Positions 22,892-32,972 of a DNA stretch of 64,000 nt are shown in pieces. A program made the translations under genes and the position numbers. Every line of letters begins with the position of its first letter. Position 1 is the stretch's first letter. This DNA is from Adenophora triphylla var. japonica (taxonomy: Eukaryota; Streptophyta; Magnoliopsida; Asterales; Campanulaceae): the NCBI GenBank assembly GCA_022495995.1, contig JAFEMH010002504.1, forward strand, positions 21,001 to 85,000, given 5' to 3'. Under the pieces are notes generated by a model. It made no database searches, was not told where the DNA came from, and worked only from the letters and a program-made list of their open reading frames with translations.

Positions 22892-23370
22892 GGATCCCTT
22901 GGGTTTCTCTCGGGACTTATGCACAGGAGTTACTACCTCATCCTCATCATCAAGTATAATCGGAGAAGCTTCAGTCCCTTCAAGGTCTCCAACAAGATTC
23001 TTAACAGCTACATCCTCAATAATTGGATTTGCAGGAGCCTCCGGTTCTACTGGATTCTTTCTCTTAGTATTGGCTGCCTTCAGATCCTGCAACTCATAAT
23101 AATATCCATAAGCTGGTTCTCTAACCTTATCAGCACATTCTTCTGTCTTGACTAACTCTTCCTTGGTTTTCATCAACTCATGTAGTGCCTCTTCTAGGTC
23201 AACACTCACATGTGCAGCTTCCACTTCAGATTTAATCCTCAATCTCTGTTCTCTTCTAGCAGTTTCCCTATACTCTCGGTCCTCCACTCGTACCCATTGA
23301 TCTTCATCAATCTTCCTCGTGTTGGTTTAGACTTGATAATCTTGCTCCAAACTTCACTAGTAGCTTCCAT
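22892..23370 (-). pseudogene. E1 accessory ORF upstream of gag, N-terminal part
   Basis: The ORF begins at ATG 23370, about 265 bases after the PBS, and shifts frame near 23325. It then reads on as a charged, helical protein (VSVDLEEALHELMKTKEEL) likely to form a coiled coil. An acidic stretch follows (IILDDEDEVV), then a basic part that runs up to the E2 insertion at 22891. The frame continues at 5921 into an AT-hook tail, giving about 180 residues in all. I do not recognise a named family. A separate ORF between PBS and gag is not usual for chromodomain gypsy elements. It could instead be a captured host fragment. Confidence 0.7.
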
Positions 23371-23632
23371 TTCCTACAATAAAAGGATCCACTCATCAGT
23401 ATCTCGTAAAACCTCAAAATACAAAAATAGTAAATCGTAAGCCATAATTGCATATCCCAAAGATAAGTTCTCTATATTCCCAAGTAAATTCTTAGTTACA
23501 CTCCTAGAGAAATCTAATCCCAAAATTTTCCATCCCCAAAATAAATTTCTAGGTAGACCCAATCATAGTTAAGAACTACATTCTTCAATAATCCTTAACA
23601 ATCTAAGTTCTCCCATGTGACCTAAAGTCATT

Positions 23633-23644
23633 GCTCTGATACCA
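23633..23644 (-). other. E1 primer binding site (initiator-Met tRNA)
   Basis: The minus strand reads TGGTATCAGAGC, the standard plant initiator-Met primer site, two bases inside the LTR end at 23647. It fixes the orientation and 5' end of E1. Confidence 0.9.
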
Positions 23645-23646
23645 AC

Positions 23647-24070
23647 TGTAACGACCCCAATTTCCATAATAATTAATAATTCTCAAACATCAACAATAAG
23701 TCATCAAGAGGGCATCTCAATCGACAACCCTAACCCTAAAATAAACAACCATAATAAATAGTATTCAAATGTAACGACTAGTACAACCCACTAGATCAAC
23801 AATACTTAACGTTTATTAAATGAACCCTAGTTCCTCAGTCCAAGCCGCTATCCATACGACTGATCCTCTCCTCTTACTGATTACCTGGGAGGGGAAATAT
23901 AAAGAAAGGGTGAGCGAACAATGCTCAGTAAGTTCATACGGGATCTCTCCGGGCACTAAGGAAGAGATGACCGAAACGAACGGAGCCAAACGAGTAATCA
24001 ACGAAAGCTTCAGTACAACTAAAGTACATTCAAGAGTACAATAAAGAAATACTTTTCAAATAAGCAAATT
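23647..24070 (-). mobile_element. E1 5' LTR, truncated (only the internal end)
   Basis: On the plus strand the LTR starts TGTAACGACCCC next to the PBS. It includes GGGTGAGCGAACAATGCTCA, similar to motifs common in chromovirus LTRs. The outer part is missing: sequence homologous to a Tat element starts by about 24110, and the LTR is known from the other end to exceed 796 bases. The exact right limit is uncertain. Confidence 0.65.
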
Positions 24071-24204
24071 GAGTTAAAACACTTCTTGATGAGTTCAAGC
24101 ATGGTCTACTCTCAAACTCACAACATGCTAAAAGACAACTTAAAACATTTAACAATTAATGTGTCTGCAAATGACAATGAATGGATACTTAGAGTTTCAG
24201 AAGA

Positions 24205-25070
24205 TCATTCCGCACCACTCGCGCTTGTCCCTTCGCCATTCTTCCCTCGTCCCCGTCGAGTCTTCTTTCGTTCCATGGGAACTATCTCTGTCTCCCTCAT
24301 TCCGAGACCAAGAGTCCTCCCCGTCGAGTCAAGCAACTCAGTCGCTCTCACAGCCTCGTTCGTCCGTGCCTCGGCTCGGATCCCTTCCCTGCGAGTCTGC
24401 GAAAGGGGACCTCCCACCGTCAATCGGTCAACTCGAGTCCCATAGTCAAACAAAGCGTCTCCCGTGATATCTCGAGGGTTGACCCAAGCTTCTGCACTCC
24501 TAAGGTTGTAGCCACGTCATTCCAGCCCAGCAAAGGCTCCTGCCTCATCCCGAGTTGTCTGGAAACAAGCGACGGAATGTAGAAAGAAGACTGAGATAGC
24601 CCAGGAACCCTGACAACATAGGAACCTTCCTGAAAGGCCCTCCTAGTCTCAATTCTCCAATGAGGAACCCACCAACGGATGTGATGAGTGCTAAGTCGAG
24701 CCATCCACCTCTCCCAAGCGGACTGATCCATATCCAAGACAAGAGGCCGCTGAGCAAACGTCCACGGACTGAAGGATGTCAGAGGCACTGTCATAGCTTG
24801 AAGTCTCTCTCTCTCTCTCTCTCTCGCAACCATAATGCAAGCAAAGCAGGGGCTTCCCCCATGCATGAACTGGTCCCCCATCGCCGAGCGATCTATGCCG
24901 TGGAAAGTCTCCCCCAAAACTAAGGGAAAGATGTCCTCTCCGGCTCTGCAATAGTCTACCACATCCAACAAAGTGTTGTGACACATCCCGAGGGAGCTAA
25001 CCATGAAAAGAGTGGCTATCACGCACAAAGCAAATATGCCCCATGAGACGTCACTCCCACCGTCACTCAT
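24205..25070 (-). pseudogene. Antisense ORF (plant-mobile-domain-like), truncated copy
   Basis: Clearly homologous to the E2 antisense ORF: VLGETFHGIDR, VRVPGLSQSSFYIPSLVSRQ and a basic C-terminal tail (ERKKTRRGRGK). Orientation is again opposite to the element. The N-terminal half, including the DWDLLQAA part, is missing; the frame opens at 25070 in the middle of the homologous region. A frameshift falls near 24440. A (CT)n run at 24808-24826 has expanded inside the coding part and encodes an Arg-Glu run. Sequence similarity with E2 continues about 90 bases past the stop. Confidence 0.8.
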
Positions 25071-25480
25071 GAACCTGCCAAAGTGGCCTCAAATCCCTAT
25101 ATACCACAAACATTTCAAGCTCATGCGACGTGCACAAAACACAAGAATAAAAAGGAAGTAGAAACAAATCCTAAGTTATCACTGATAAAGTGCAAAAGTT
25201 CATTACATGTGAATACATTATGCATATAAATACAAATATTTTGTTGATCTCCTCACTAACATGCACAAAAAAGAAAACATTGAGTCCTACTCTGAGTCAT
25301 CGACACCACCACATGGTAAAGACTCCTGCATCTCGGCGCCTCCGCCAGCCACCTCATCATCCTCGATGAACTCAGCACCTTCCTCGACTGGATACTCCAA
25401 GAAGTCTGCAGAAGTAAGAACGAAGAAAGAAAGAGAAGACGAGCCATCCCTCCTCTCCTTAGCCAGCACCTGCGGCATCC
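25071..25480. other. Spacer before tandem repeats
   Basis: AT-rich to 25250, then a stretch rich in CTCC and TCATCC with short accidental ORFs. No similarity to the missing N-terminal half of the antisense ORF is visible on the minus strand. Confidence 0.5.
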
Positions 25481-25830
25481 TCAAACATTTCAGCAACTCG
25501 GTCAGAGGCGCCACACGTCCTCAAACATTTCAGCAATTTTGTCAGAGGCACCACACGTCCTTATCATTTCAACAACTCGGTCAGAGGCGCACCACGTCCT
25601 CATCATCTTAGCCAGGGGCGCCACAAGTCCTCAGCATTTCAACAACTCAGTCAGAGGCTCACCACATCCTCATCATCTCAACCAGATTCTCCACACGTCC
25701 TCAAACCTTTCAGCAATTCGGTTAGAGGCACCACACGTCCTCAAACATTTCAGCAATTCGGTCCGAGGAGCCACACATCCTCAAACATTTCAGCAATTTA
25801 GCCAGAGGCGCCGGCACATCCTCCACTTCC
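25480..25830. repeat. ~42-bp tandem repeat array
   Basis: About eight diverged units of CCTCAAACATTTCAGCAA followed by TCGGTCAGAGGCGCCACACG. Two length variants alternate. First of several different arrays in the 3' untranslated part of the Tat fragment. Confidence 0.8.
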
Positions 25831-26012
25831 TCCTCACAAAGGCGCCTCCTCCTGTAGGTAAACACAGCGAAGGTATGTCAAAAAACTTTAAATGCAAGAC
25901 ATAGCAGTAATAAACGCTACATAAAAGGTCTGTCCCAACACGGCATGTTTCCTTCCTAAAAATTCCCATAAATGAAGTTACATACATGATCCACAAAATA
26001 TGCCATCAAACT

Positions 26013-26640
26013 CAATTTAGGTCCAGATGCCTTAGAATAGTCTCAATTTAGGTCCGGACGCCTTAGAATAGTCTCAACTTAGGGTCATACTCCTGAACAA
26101 AGTCTTAATTTAGGTCCAAACGCCTTAGAATAGTCTCAACTTAGGTCCAGACGCCTTAGAATAGTCTCAATTTAGGTCCTGATGCCTTAGAATAGTCTCA
26201 ACTTAGGGTCATACTCCTTAACTAAGTCTCAATTTAGGTCCAGTCTCCTTAGAAAAGTCTCAATTTAGGTCCAGACGCTTTAGAATAGTCTCAACTTAGG
26301 GTCATACTCCTGAACTAAGTCTCAATTTAGGTCCAGACGCCTTAGAATAGTCTCAACTTAGGGTCATACTCCTGAACTAAGTCACAATTTAGGTCCATAC
26401 GCCTTAGAATAGTCTCAACTTAGGGTCATACTCCTGAACTAAGTGTCAATTTAAGTCCAGACACCTTAAAATAGTCTCAACTTAGGGTCATACTCTTGAA
26501 CTAAGACTCAATTTAGGTCCAAAAGTCTTAGAATAGTCTCAACTTAGGGTCATACTCCTGGACTAAGTCTCAATTTAGGTCCAGATGCCTTAGAATAATC
26601 TCAACTTAGGGTCATACTCATGAACTAAGTCTCAATTTAG
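26013..26640. repeat. ~62-bp tandem repeat array
   Basis: About ten units combining CTCAATTTAGGTCCAGACG, CCTTAGAATAGT and CTCAACTTAGGGTCATACTC. Early units are shorter, as if the half-units TTTAGGTCC and CTTAGGGTC arose from one ~31-bp ancestor. Confidence 0.85.
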
Positions 26641-26930
26641 GGTAGACACCCCCAACAGTCTAACATATGGTAGACACCCCCAAACAGTCTAACATATGGT
26701 AGACACCCCCAAACAATCTCACATAGGGTAGATACCCCCAAACAGTCTAACATAGGGTAGACACCCCCAAACAGTCTCATATAGGGTAGACACCCCCAAA
26801 CAGTCTAGCATAGGGTAGACACCCCCAAACAGTCTCATATAGGGTAGACCCCCCCCCAAACAGTCTCATATAGGGTAGACACCCCCAAATAGTCTCACTT
26901 AGGGTGTAGACTCGTTCAAACAATTTCACT
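26640..26930. repeat. 28-bp tandem repeat array
   Basis: About ten units of GGTAGACACCCCCAAACAGT plus CTCATATA, very regular. It abuts the 62-bp array without a gap. Confidence 0.87.
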
Positions 26931-27485
26931 CAGAACACCACCACGTCCTCACAATTTCATCTCAGGACACCAACACGTCCACACAAATATCATCTCAGGA
27001 CACCAACACGTCCACACAAATTTCATCTCAGGACACCAACACGTCCACACAAATCTCACGCAGGACATCAACACGTCCACAATCATCCGACCTAAGTGGT
27101 CACCTCAGGTCATCGACACGTCCACAACCATCCGACCTTAGCGGTCACTCCAGGACATCGACACATCCACAACCATCCGACCTAAGCGGTCACCTCAAGA
27201 CACTGACATGTCCACAACTAACCGACCTCAGCGGTCACCCTAGGACACCGACACGTCCACCTCACATCAGGATACCAACACATCCACCTCACATCACGAC
27301 ACAGACACGTCCACCTCACATCAAGTCACCGACACATCCACCTCACATCAGGACACCAACACATCCACCTCACAACAAGACACTAACACGTCCACCTCAC
27401 ATTAGGACACCAACACGTCCACCTCATATCAGGACTCCGACATGTCCACCTTACATCAGGACACCACCACGTCCTCACACCCGAA
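26930..27485. repeat. Composite CACGTCCAC array (33-, 46- and 27-bp units)
   Basis: Three successive sub-arrays share the word ACACGTCCAC. Units of ~33 bp lie up to 27070 (CAAATTTCATCTCAGGACACC). Units of ~46 bp follow to 27245 (CATCCGACCTAAGCGGTCAC). Units of ~27 bp follow to 27480 (CTCACATCAGGACACCAA). Confidence 0.82.
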
Positions 27486-27617
27486 CTAAGCGGTCACCTC
27501 AGGACACTTCCACGTCCTCCCTTCCGACAAAAACGGCCATCTTCTCTTTCCCGACAAGCGGTCCAGATCAGGACGCTTATCTTAATCGACAACCCTACTT
27601 CCTTCATAAGTGACATC

Positions 27618-27630
27618 GCCGAGGGGCTTC
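27618..27630 (+). other. Polypurine tract of Tat fragment
   Basis: GCCGAGGGGCTTC matches the E2 tract and stands directly before the LTR start (27631). Confidence 0.7.
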
Positions 27631-28028
27631 TTTAAGTACCCCAATCCGAACCGCTCTCCATCCGAGCATATGAAAAAAAACAAGGGCGAACTTCCAGAGG
27701 TCATAACTCCTTCATACGGACTCTGATTAAGACGTGCTATATATGGTTGGAAAGCTCTCGACGAGAACTATCTTGCAATCACAAAAACTAGCCATTTGAC
27801 AAAGTGGTCCGCATGGACCACTTTGCATGGTGAAAATAATGATTAACTTTTCAAGAATTACAAAAAATAGCCAACTTGCAAACATGTCTGCGCGGACACT
27901 TTTGCAGGGTGAAAGTAATCATGAAAAAAATCCCCTTAAAGTCCACAATATTTCCTCAAATCAGGGAAAACCAAAAAATTGGGATTGCACAACTGTCCGC
28001 GCGGACCATATTGCAATTTTTCTAGGCC

Positions 28029-28037
28029 TATAAATAG
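28029..28037 (+). promoter_or_regulatory. TATA box of Tat fragment LTR
   Basis: CCTATAAATAGAGGG, followed after about 25 bases by a pyrimidine-rich stretch typical of a plant LTR transcription start. Confidence 0.7.
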
Positions 28038-28324
28038 AGGGCTCCCCCTCTCATTTTCTTCATACCTCCCTTCTCTCCTCCCTCCCGCCAGTAAGCTGGG
28101 ACAACTCTAAGGCATCCCGAGCCCCTCCGGCCGTTCCCGAGGCCTCCCGAGCCATCCTGAGGCGCTTCGAAGCCCTCCCGAAGCCCTGCCGAGCCATCCT
28201 AAGACATTCCTGAGCCTTCCTGAGGTGCTCCTGAAGCATCCCGAAGCTCTGTCGATCCATCTCGAGCCATTTCGAGGCCTCCCGAAGCATCCCAAAGCTC
28301 TGCCGGTCCATCCCGAGCAATCCC

Positions 28325-28800
28325 GAGGCACGTCTAACCTCTGCCCGAATATCCCTAGAAATCCCTATGCACGTCGAACCTCTGCCTGAATATCCCTAGC
28401 AATCCCGAGGCACGCCGAACCTCTGCCCGAATATCCCTAGCAATCCCGAGGCACGTCGAACCTCTTCCCGAATATCCCTAGCAATCCCGAGTTATGCCGA
28501 ACCTCTGCCCGAATACACCTAGAAATCCCGAGGCACGCCGAACCTCTGCCCGAATACACCTAGCAATCCCGAGGCACGCCAAACCTCTGCCAAAATACAC
28601 TTAAATCCTGAGGCACGCCGAACCTCTGCCCGAATACACCTAGAAATCCCGAGGCACACGAAACCTCTGCCCGAATACACCAAGCAATCCCGAGGCATGC
28701 CGAACCTCTGCCCAAATACACCCACCAATCCCGAGGCACGTCGAAGCTCTGTCCGCAGACACCGGTCTATACAGAAGCATCCCGAAACTCTGCCGGCACA
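28325..28800. repeat. 41-bp tandem repeat inside LTR (transcribed part)
   Basis: About eleven units, each with CAATCCCGAGGCACGCCGAA and CCTCTGCCCGAATA. Looser copies of a shorter CCGAGCC/CCCGAAGC unit fill 28100-28320. The array begins some 300 bases after the TATA box, so it would lie near the 5' end of any transcript. Confidence 0.85.
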
Positions 28801-28919
28801 CACCGATCTATCCCGAGGCAATCCTGGTCCATCCCGATCCGTCCCGGTCTATATGAAAATAAATATCTAGAGGGAGAAAGAAGAAAACAAAAAAAGAAAA
28901 CTCGAAAGTTTTTTTTAGC

Positions 28920-29210
28920 GAGATAGGGAAAGGAGATGTCAAAATAGCATTGTTAGTTTGAGGAGGTCAAGAGAGGAGAATGAGATTACATAATAGCATC
29001 GCCAATGTGAAGTGGCCAAAGAGGAGAAGGAGATGACACAATATCATCATCTAATTTGAAAGTGGTCAAACATGGGAAGGCGTTGACAAAATAACATTGC
29101 CTAATTTAAAAGTGGTCAAGAGAGGGAAAGAAGATAACACAATAGTATCGCAAAATTTGAAAGTGACCAAAGGTGGGAAAGTAGATGATAAAATAGCATC
29201 GCATAATTTC
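28920..29210. repeat. ~60-bp diverged tandem repeat
   Basis: About five diverged units built on AAAGTGGTCAAGAGAGGGAA and CACAATAGCATCGC. It may still belong to the Tat LTR or be a separate satellite fragment. Confidence 0.6.
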
Positions 29211-29630
29211 ATTTCTTCATTGAAAGAAAAAACAAAACATTAACTTAAAAAGGAAAAAAAGATTTGAAGATTACTAATAAAAAAGATGATGAAGAAGAGT
29301 AACAGAAGTAATTTAGGCCATATTGGAAAAGATGACAAGGTTTTTTTTTTTTCATTGAGGCAAGCGTTGGGATAAAAAATCTCTTGATACAAAATAAGAA
29401 AGAGAAAAAAAATGATAAAACGAGTAAGAGAGAAAAAAATGAGTTGAGAAGGAAAGATTGCGAGGGGTTTTGTGAGTTAGTTTGGAGGGCAAGGATGGGA
29501 ATATTAGGAGAGGTCATTGAAGGTGCGAGAGTCATAGGTTATGAAAGGTTGAAGCGTGAGTGATAATAGGGAAGATGATCGAAATGAATTTTAGTTGAGC
29601 GGAAGGAGTGGGGAGATTTTGTATCGAAAA
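29211..29630. other. Low-complexity region, no supported gene
   Basis: Purine-rich sequence with A and T runs. A minus-strand reading frame (29245-29535) starts with a Ser/Asn-rich stretch that could be the N terminus of a copia gag behind the primer site at 29631, but I cannot confirm it. Confidence 0.4.
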
Positions 29631-29897
29631 TCTCTTGATACCATATAAATTTATATCATAAGATATGTGAAAAGGTTAAGCAGAGGCTGCTGTGGAATTT
29701 CACGAAAAAAACACTCAAATATTATTATTCACAGAGTAAGTATTTATACAAGAGGTGGAGTACTTCGCAATTTATTATAGATATATCAATTAAGGAAACT
29801 ATACTATTGTAATCCTTTTAGAAAAGTAAATAATACAAGCTATAGCAGAATCTTTAATAATATTATATTTGTCTCTAATTATTATCACTATTAAATT
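29631..29897 (-). mobile_element. Remnant copia-like LTR end and primer site
   Basis: The minus strand reads TGGTATCAAGAGA at 29631-29643, one insertion away from the initiator-Met site. It is preceded by AT-rich LTR-like sequence. The outer part is cut off by the C0 insertion at 29898. Confidence 0.4.
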
Positions 29898-30470
29898 TGT
29901 TTTAACATGCACTAGAGAAGATGGATAATCACAACATACACACGCACACAAACAAAAGTATTTACGTGGTTTACCAACTTTACTACGTCCACGGACAGAG
30001 GGAGAACAATATTATTAATATAGAGAATCATCAATTACAAACTCTCTAATTGTGTGCACGAATTATTGATCACAATAATTCACAACTGTGCAACCCTAAT
30101 CTAGAGAAACTGGTGAGAACAAATTGAACTACTACAGATAGGCTAGAAAATCAATGGAGCCTATAGAAATCACTAACTTGGATGCTATAATTATTTATAA
30201 ACTATTACACTAGTATGAAAAAAAAACTCTAGGGAGAAGGGGGTATTTATACTACCTAAACCCTAAGACAAAAGGATTCCAAAACATTGAGGAAAAATAC
30301 AAATCCACTTAAGGAAAAAAGCTTTCCTATTCTTGTTTTTCCTCCTTGTTTTCAAAACAACTTCGATCTCTTTCTCCATTTTCGTCTTGGATTCAAATCA
30401 ACCTTGGAATTGTTCTTGGACTCCCTCTTCGAATCGAAATCCATCAATTCAAAGACACCTAGTCCTAACA
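29898..30470 (-). repeat. C0 3' LTR (complete)
   Basis: Direct repeat of 37345-37899, roughly 85-88% identical by eye, so considerably older than E2 or C2. Minus-strand start TGTTAGGACTAGGTGTC is typical of plant copia LTRs. Confidence 0.82.
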
Positions 30471-30859
30471 AATCCTACTTTAACTTTGAATCTCCCAAAC
30501 TAATAACCATAACGGACTTCTCCACCCCTACCTCAATTGTGTTACACTGAACACCAAAATTTGTTAAATGGATAACCAAAGTTCTTTCTCGATATACAAC
30601 CAAACGTGTTACAAAGAATACCCCAAACACTTGTTGCAACAGTTGATCAAACTCGTTCAACAAGTAAAAAAATGTGTCTTCTAGACACCAAAATGTATCC
30701 CCCTGGACACTCAAATTGCACTTCGCCAAGCACCAAAATGTGTCTTCAAGACACCCAAACCATGCCACTAAAGTAGGCACTCATAATCGCCCCCACAGGG
30801 AATTAGGAAAATCCAACATGCATTCGATCTTACCAACCAAAATAGATGATGTGACATAA
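30471..30859 (-). other. C0 3' untranslated remnant
   Basis: Non-coding. It contains three partial copies of ACCAAAATGTGTCTTCAAG with self-complementary GTGTCTTCTAGACAC-type cores (about 30670-30760). Confidence 0.5.
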
Positions 30860-31712
30860 TTCACGAAATTCCTTGCAAAGGCCTCTTACTTCTTGATTCC
30901 TTCACTTTCCATATGTGCTTGTGCTGCTCTAGCATAGGATAATCGACTCATCCCTCCTTTCTCCTCCATTAAATCAGATTGTGTGTGTCGAGTCACTAAC
31001 TATGGCTTGCCAAGTTCAACTCCACATTGAGTAACTCGCTGTTGCACATGTTTGTCAACCATCCCATTAGAGGCCTCACCGCATATTTCCTCAAAATGTG
31101 TCTTTATCATACCATTTGTAGTACGAAGCTCGACACTTAAGCCAAAAAACCTAGAACCTTGGAGAAGGTACATGGAACTTTGTTTTACCGCTTTCAAAAT
31201 AACGCTCGAACCTTTGTAGATATATATTGCTCCACCTTCACCTTTGAAACTTTACCCCATCTTGTCTAGCCAACTAAGAGATATCAGATTCTTTCTTACT
31301 TCAGGAACATGTCTAACCTCGTTCAACGTACCAAACTTACCACCAAAAGTTTGCACTTTTATGGAACCCTTGCCAACTACTTTGAAGACAGACCCATTAG
31401 CCATATAAATATTGCCACCCTCTACATGCTCGTAAGTTTCAATCCATTCCTTGCGCAAACACATGTGATAGCTCCAGAATCCATGCATCTTACATGCCTT
31501 TATTTTTTTTGGTTACTAGAGTATAATCCTCCTCATCGCATCTGCCATTGTTGTAGTTGACTCAAATTTCCTGCTCTTTCTTTTCCTTGGGCAATCATGT
31601 TTCCAATGCCCCTTTCCTTGCAGTAATTACAAACATCTCCAGGTCTTGGACTCCTTCTAGAAGAAACCTTATTTCTCCTACCTTGCCCCTATTTTCTTCA
31701 GCAACCAAACCT
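30860..31712 (-). pseudogene. C0 gag zinc knuckle, protease and pre-integrase remnant
   Basis: Read on the minus strand from 31712: a broken zinc knuckle (CNYCK near 31625), then a copia protease and linker region at 31252-31488. That region has the SYHMC motif and GSIKVQTFGGKFGTLNEVRHV, ending in VRKNLISLSWLD. A pre-integrase piece follows at 31000-31197. Frameshifts separate all parts. The sequence stops near 30860, where it meets the 3' untranslated end; the whole of integrase, RT and RNase H is deleted. At 31712 it is fused to Athila integrase. Confidence 0.78.
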
Positions 31713-32255
31713 GTTGATTGACACCTCTACTTGTCCGCTTGTTTGAGGAAGATACCCGATATCCGTTTTGTGACCATACTTCTTCAAAAGTGTCTCAAAT
31801 TGACGATGAGAGAAGAGTGACCCACCATCAGTTATAAGTACCTTCGGGACCCCAAATCTCAGAAAGATGACTTTCTTGATGAGCTTCATTACTACCTTTG
31901 AGTCATTCACTGGGGATGCAATGGCCTACACCCATTTTGAGATGCAATCCACTGCTACCAATATGTACTTATTGTTGTAGGATGATGGAAATGGCCCCAT
32001 GAAGTCTATTCCCCAAACATTAAAGATCTCGACCTCCAATATATTGTTAAGAGTCATTTCATTCCTTATTGAGATGTTGCCGGTTCTTTGGCAATGATAA
32101 AAAGAAATAACAAAATTTTGAGTTTCTTTATAGAGTGTGGGCCAATAGAAACCTGATTGAAGAATCTTGGCAGCGGTCTTTGATGTACTTGCATGCCCGC
32201 CATAAGGAGAAGAGTGACAATGAGGAAGTATGTTACTCACCTCCTCTTTAGGCAC
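31698..32255 (-). pseudogene. Athila integrase, truncated
   Basis: The zinc-binding end (HCHSSPYGGHASTSKTAAK, then a degraded second pair) leads to the first aspartate (VWGIDFMGPFPSS). After a frameshift come ITDGGSLFSHRQFE, with the second aspartate, and SGQVEVS, with the glutamate. Athila sequence stops just after that glutamate, near 31712, and copia sequence follows. The C-terminal domain and the 3' LTR are therefore missing. Confidence 0.82.
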
Positions 32256-32429
32256 ACAACACCTTATGATACCATCCGCACATTGCTTGAATAGGAGTGG
32301 GTCCTCCCAAAAATAGTTTTTTACTTCCGAAAAGAACTTTTCCTTTGTTGATAACTCATTTCCGGAGGAAGTATTCTACAAGCCAAATAATTTACAATGT
32401 GTCCGCAAACCAAGGGGTTTCGACATTTC

Positions 32430-32972
32430 TTATGGCAAGTAGATGATCATCCGAAAATGAATCATCAATAGGAAGTTCCTATTTATCGGAAATTTCCAAA
32501 CTTTTTGGTAGTCGGGACAAATGATCGGCCACCAAGTTTTCCGTCCCCTTTTTGTCACGGATCTCCAAATAAAATTCTTGGAGAAGAAGGATCCATCTAA
32601 CGAGTCTCGGTTTGGCCTCCTTCTTTTCCAATAAATACAATATGGCCGCATGATCCGTGTATATGATGACTTTTGATCCCACCAAATATGATCGAAATTT
32701 GTCGATTGCAAATACCACGGCTAATAACTCTTTTTCCGTTGTGGCATAGTTGACTTGTGCCTCACCAAGTGTTCTACTTGCATAGTAGATGGCATGTACC
32801 TTCTTATCCTTCTACTGCCATAAAATGGCTCCCACCACATAGTCACTTGTATCGCACATGAACTCAAAAGGGAGATCCCTATTTGGTGGTTGCACAATAG
32901 GAGCGGATACCAATGCCATCTTAAACCTGTCAAAAGCTTCAAGACAACAACTATCAAAAACAAACAAAACAT
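32430..32972 (-). pseudogene. Athila RNase H
   Basis: Ty3-type RNase H in broken frames: the [16 protein letters not shown] motif and the end [12 protein letters not shown] lie in 32479-32718. The beginning, with alanine changes and a DYVVGA-like position, is read at 32721-32972. It follows the RT directly. Confidence 0.78.

Larger units (their letters stand above)
27631..28870 (+). repeat. 3' LTR of Tat fragment
   Basis: The start TTTAAGTACC corresponds to TGTAAGTACG of E2; the canonical TG has become TT. Three palindromes stand at 27801-27824, 27885-27898 and 27995-28006. A TATA box follows at 28029, then a CT-rich start region and an 11-copy 41-bp repeat. The right end is not certain. Confidence 0.65.
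24110..28900 (+). mobile_element. 3' end of a plus-oriented Tat/Retand-like element
   Basis: In order: antisense ORF on the minus strand, spacer, about 2 kb of tandem repeats, PPT, LTR with TATA box. This is the E2 layout turned round. The polypurine run GAGGGGCTTC and the following TTTAAGTACCCCAATCC align with the E2 counterparts. gag and pol are absent: the left end is cut where it meets the E1 LTR. The right limit of the LTR is not defined. Confidence 0.75.

Noticed and set aside
23633..23644. tRNA-like GCTCTGATACCA
   Set aside because: Only the primer-binding complement of a tRNA 3' end; no cloverleaf around it.
24086..24467. Plus-strand Ser/Pro-rich frames of about 100-120 codons
   Set aside because: Shadows of the minus-strand antisense ORF, which has clear homology to the E2 copy.
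25480..27485. Regular short repeats resembling a CRISPR array
   Set aside because: Units are contiguous or have diverged repeat copies between them, with no unique spacers; the context is a plant retrotransposon.
28060..28821. Minus-strand frames with repeated Arg/Gly/Trp-rich peptides
   Set aside because: By-product of the GC-rich tandem repeats in the LTR.
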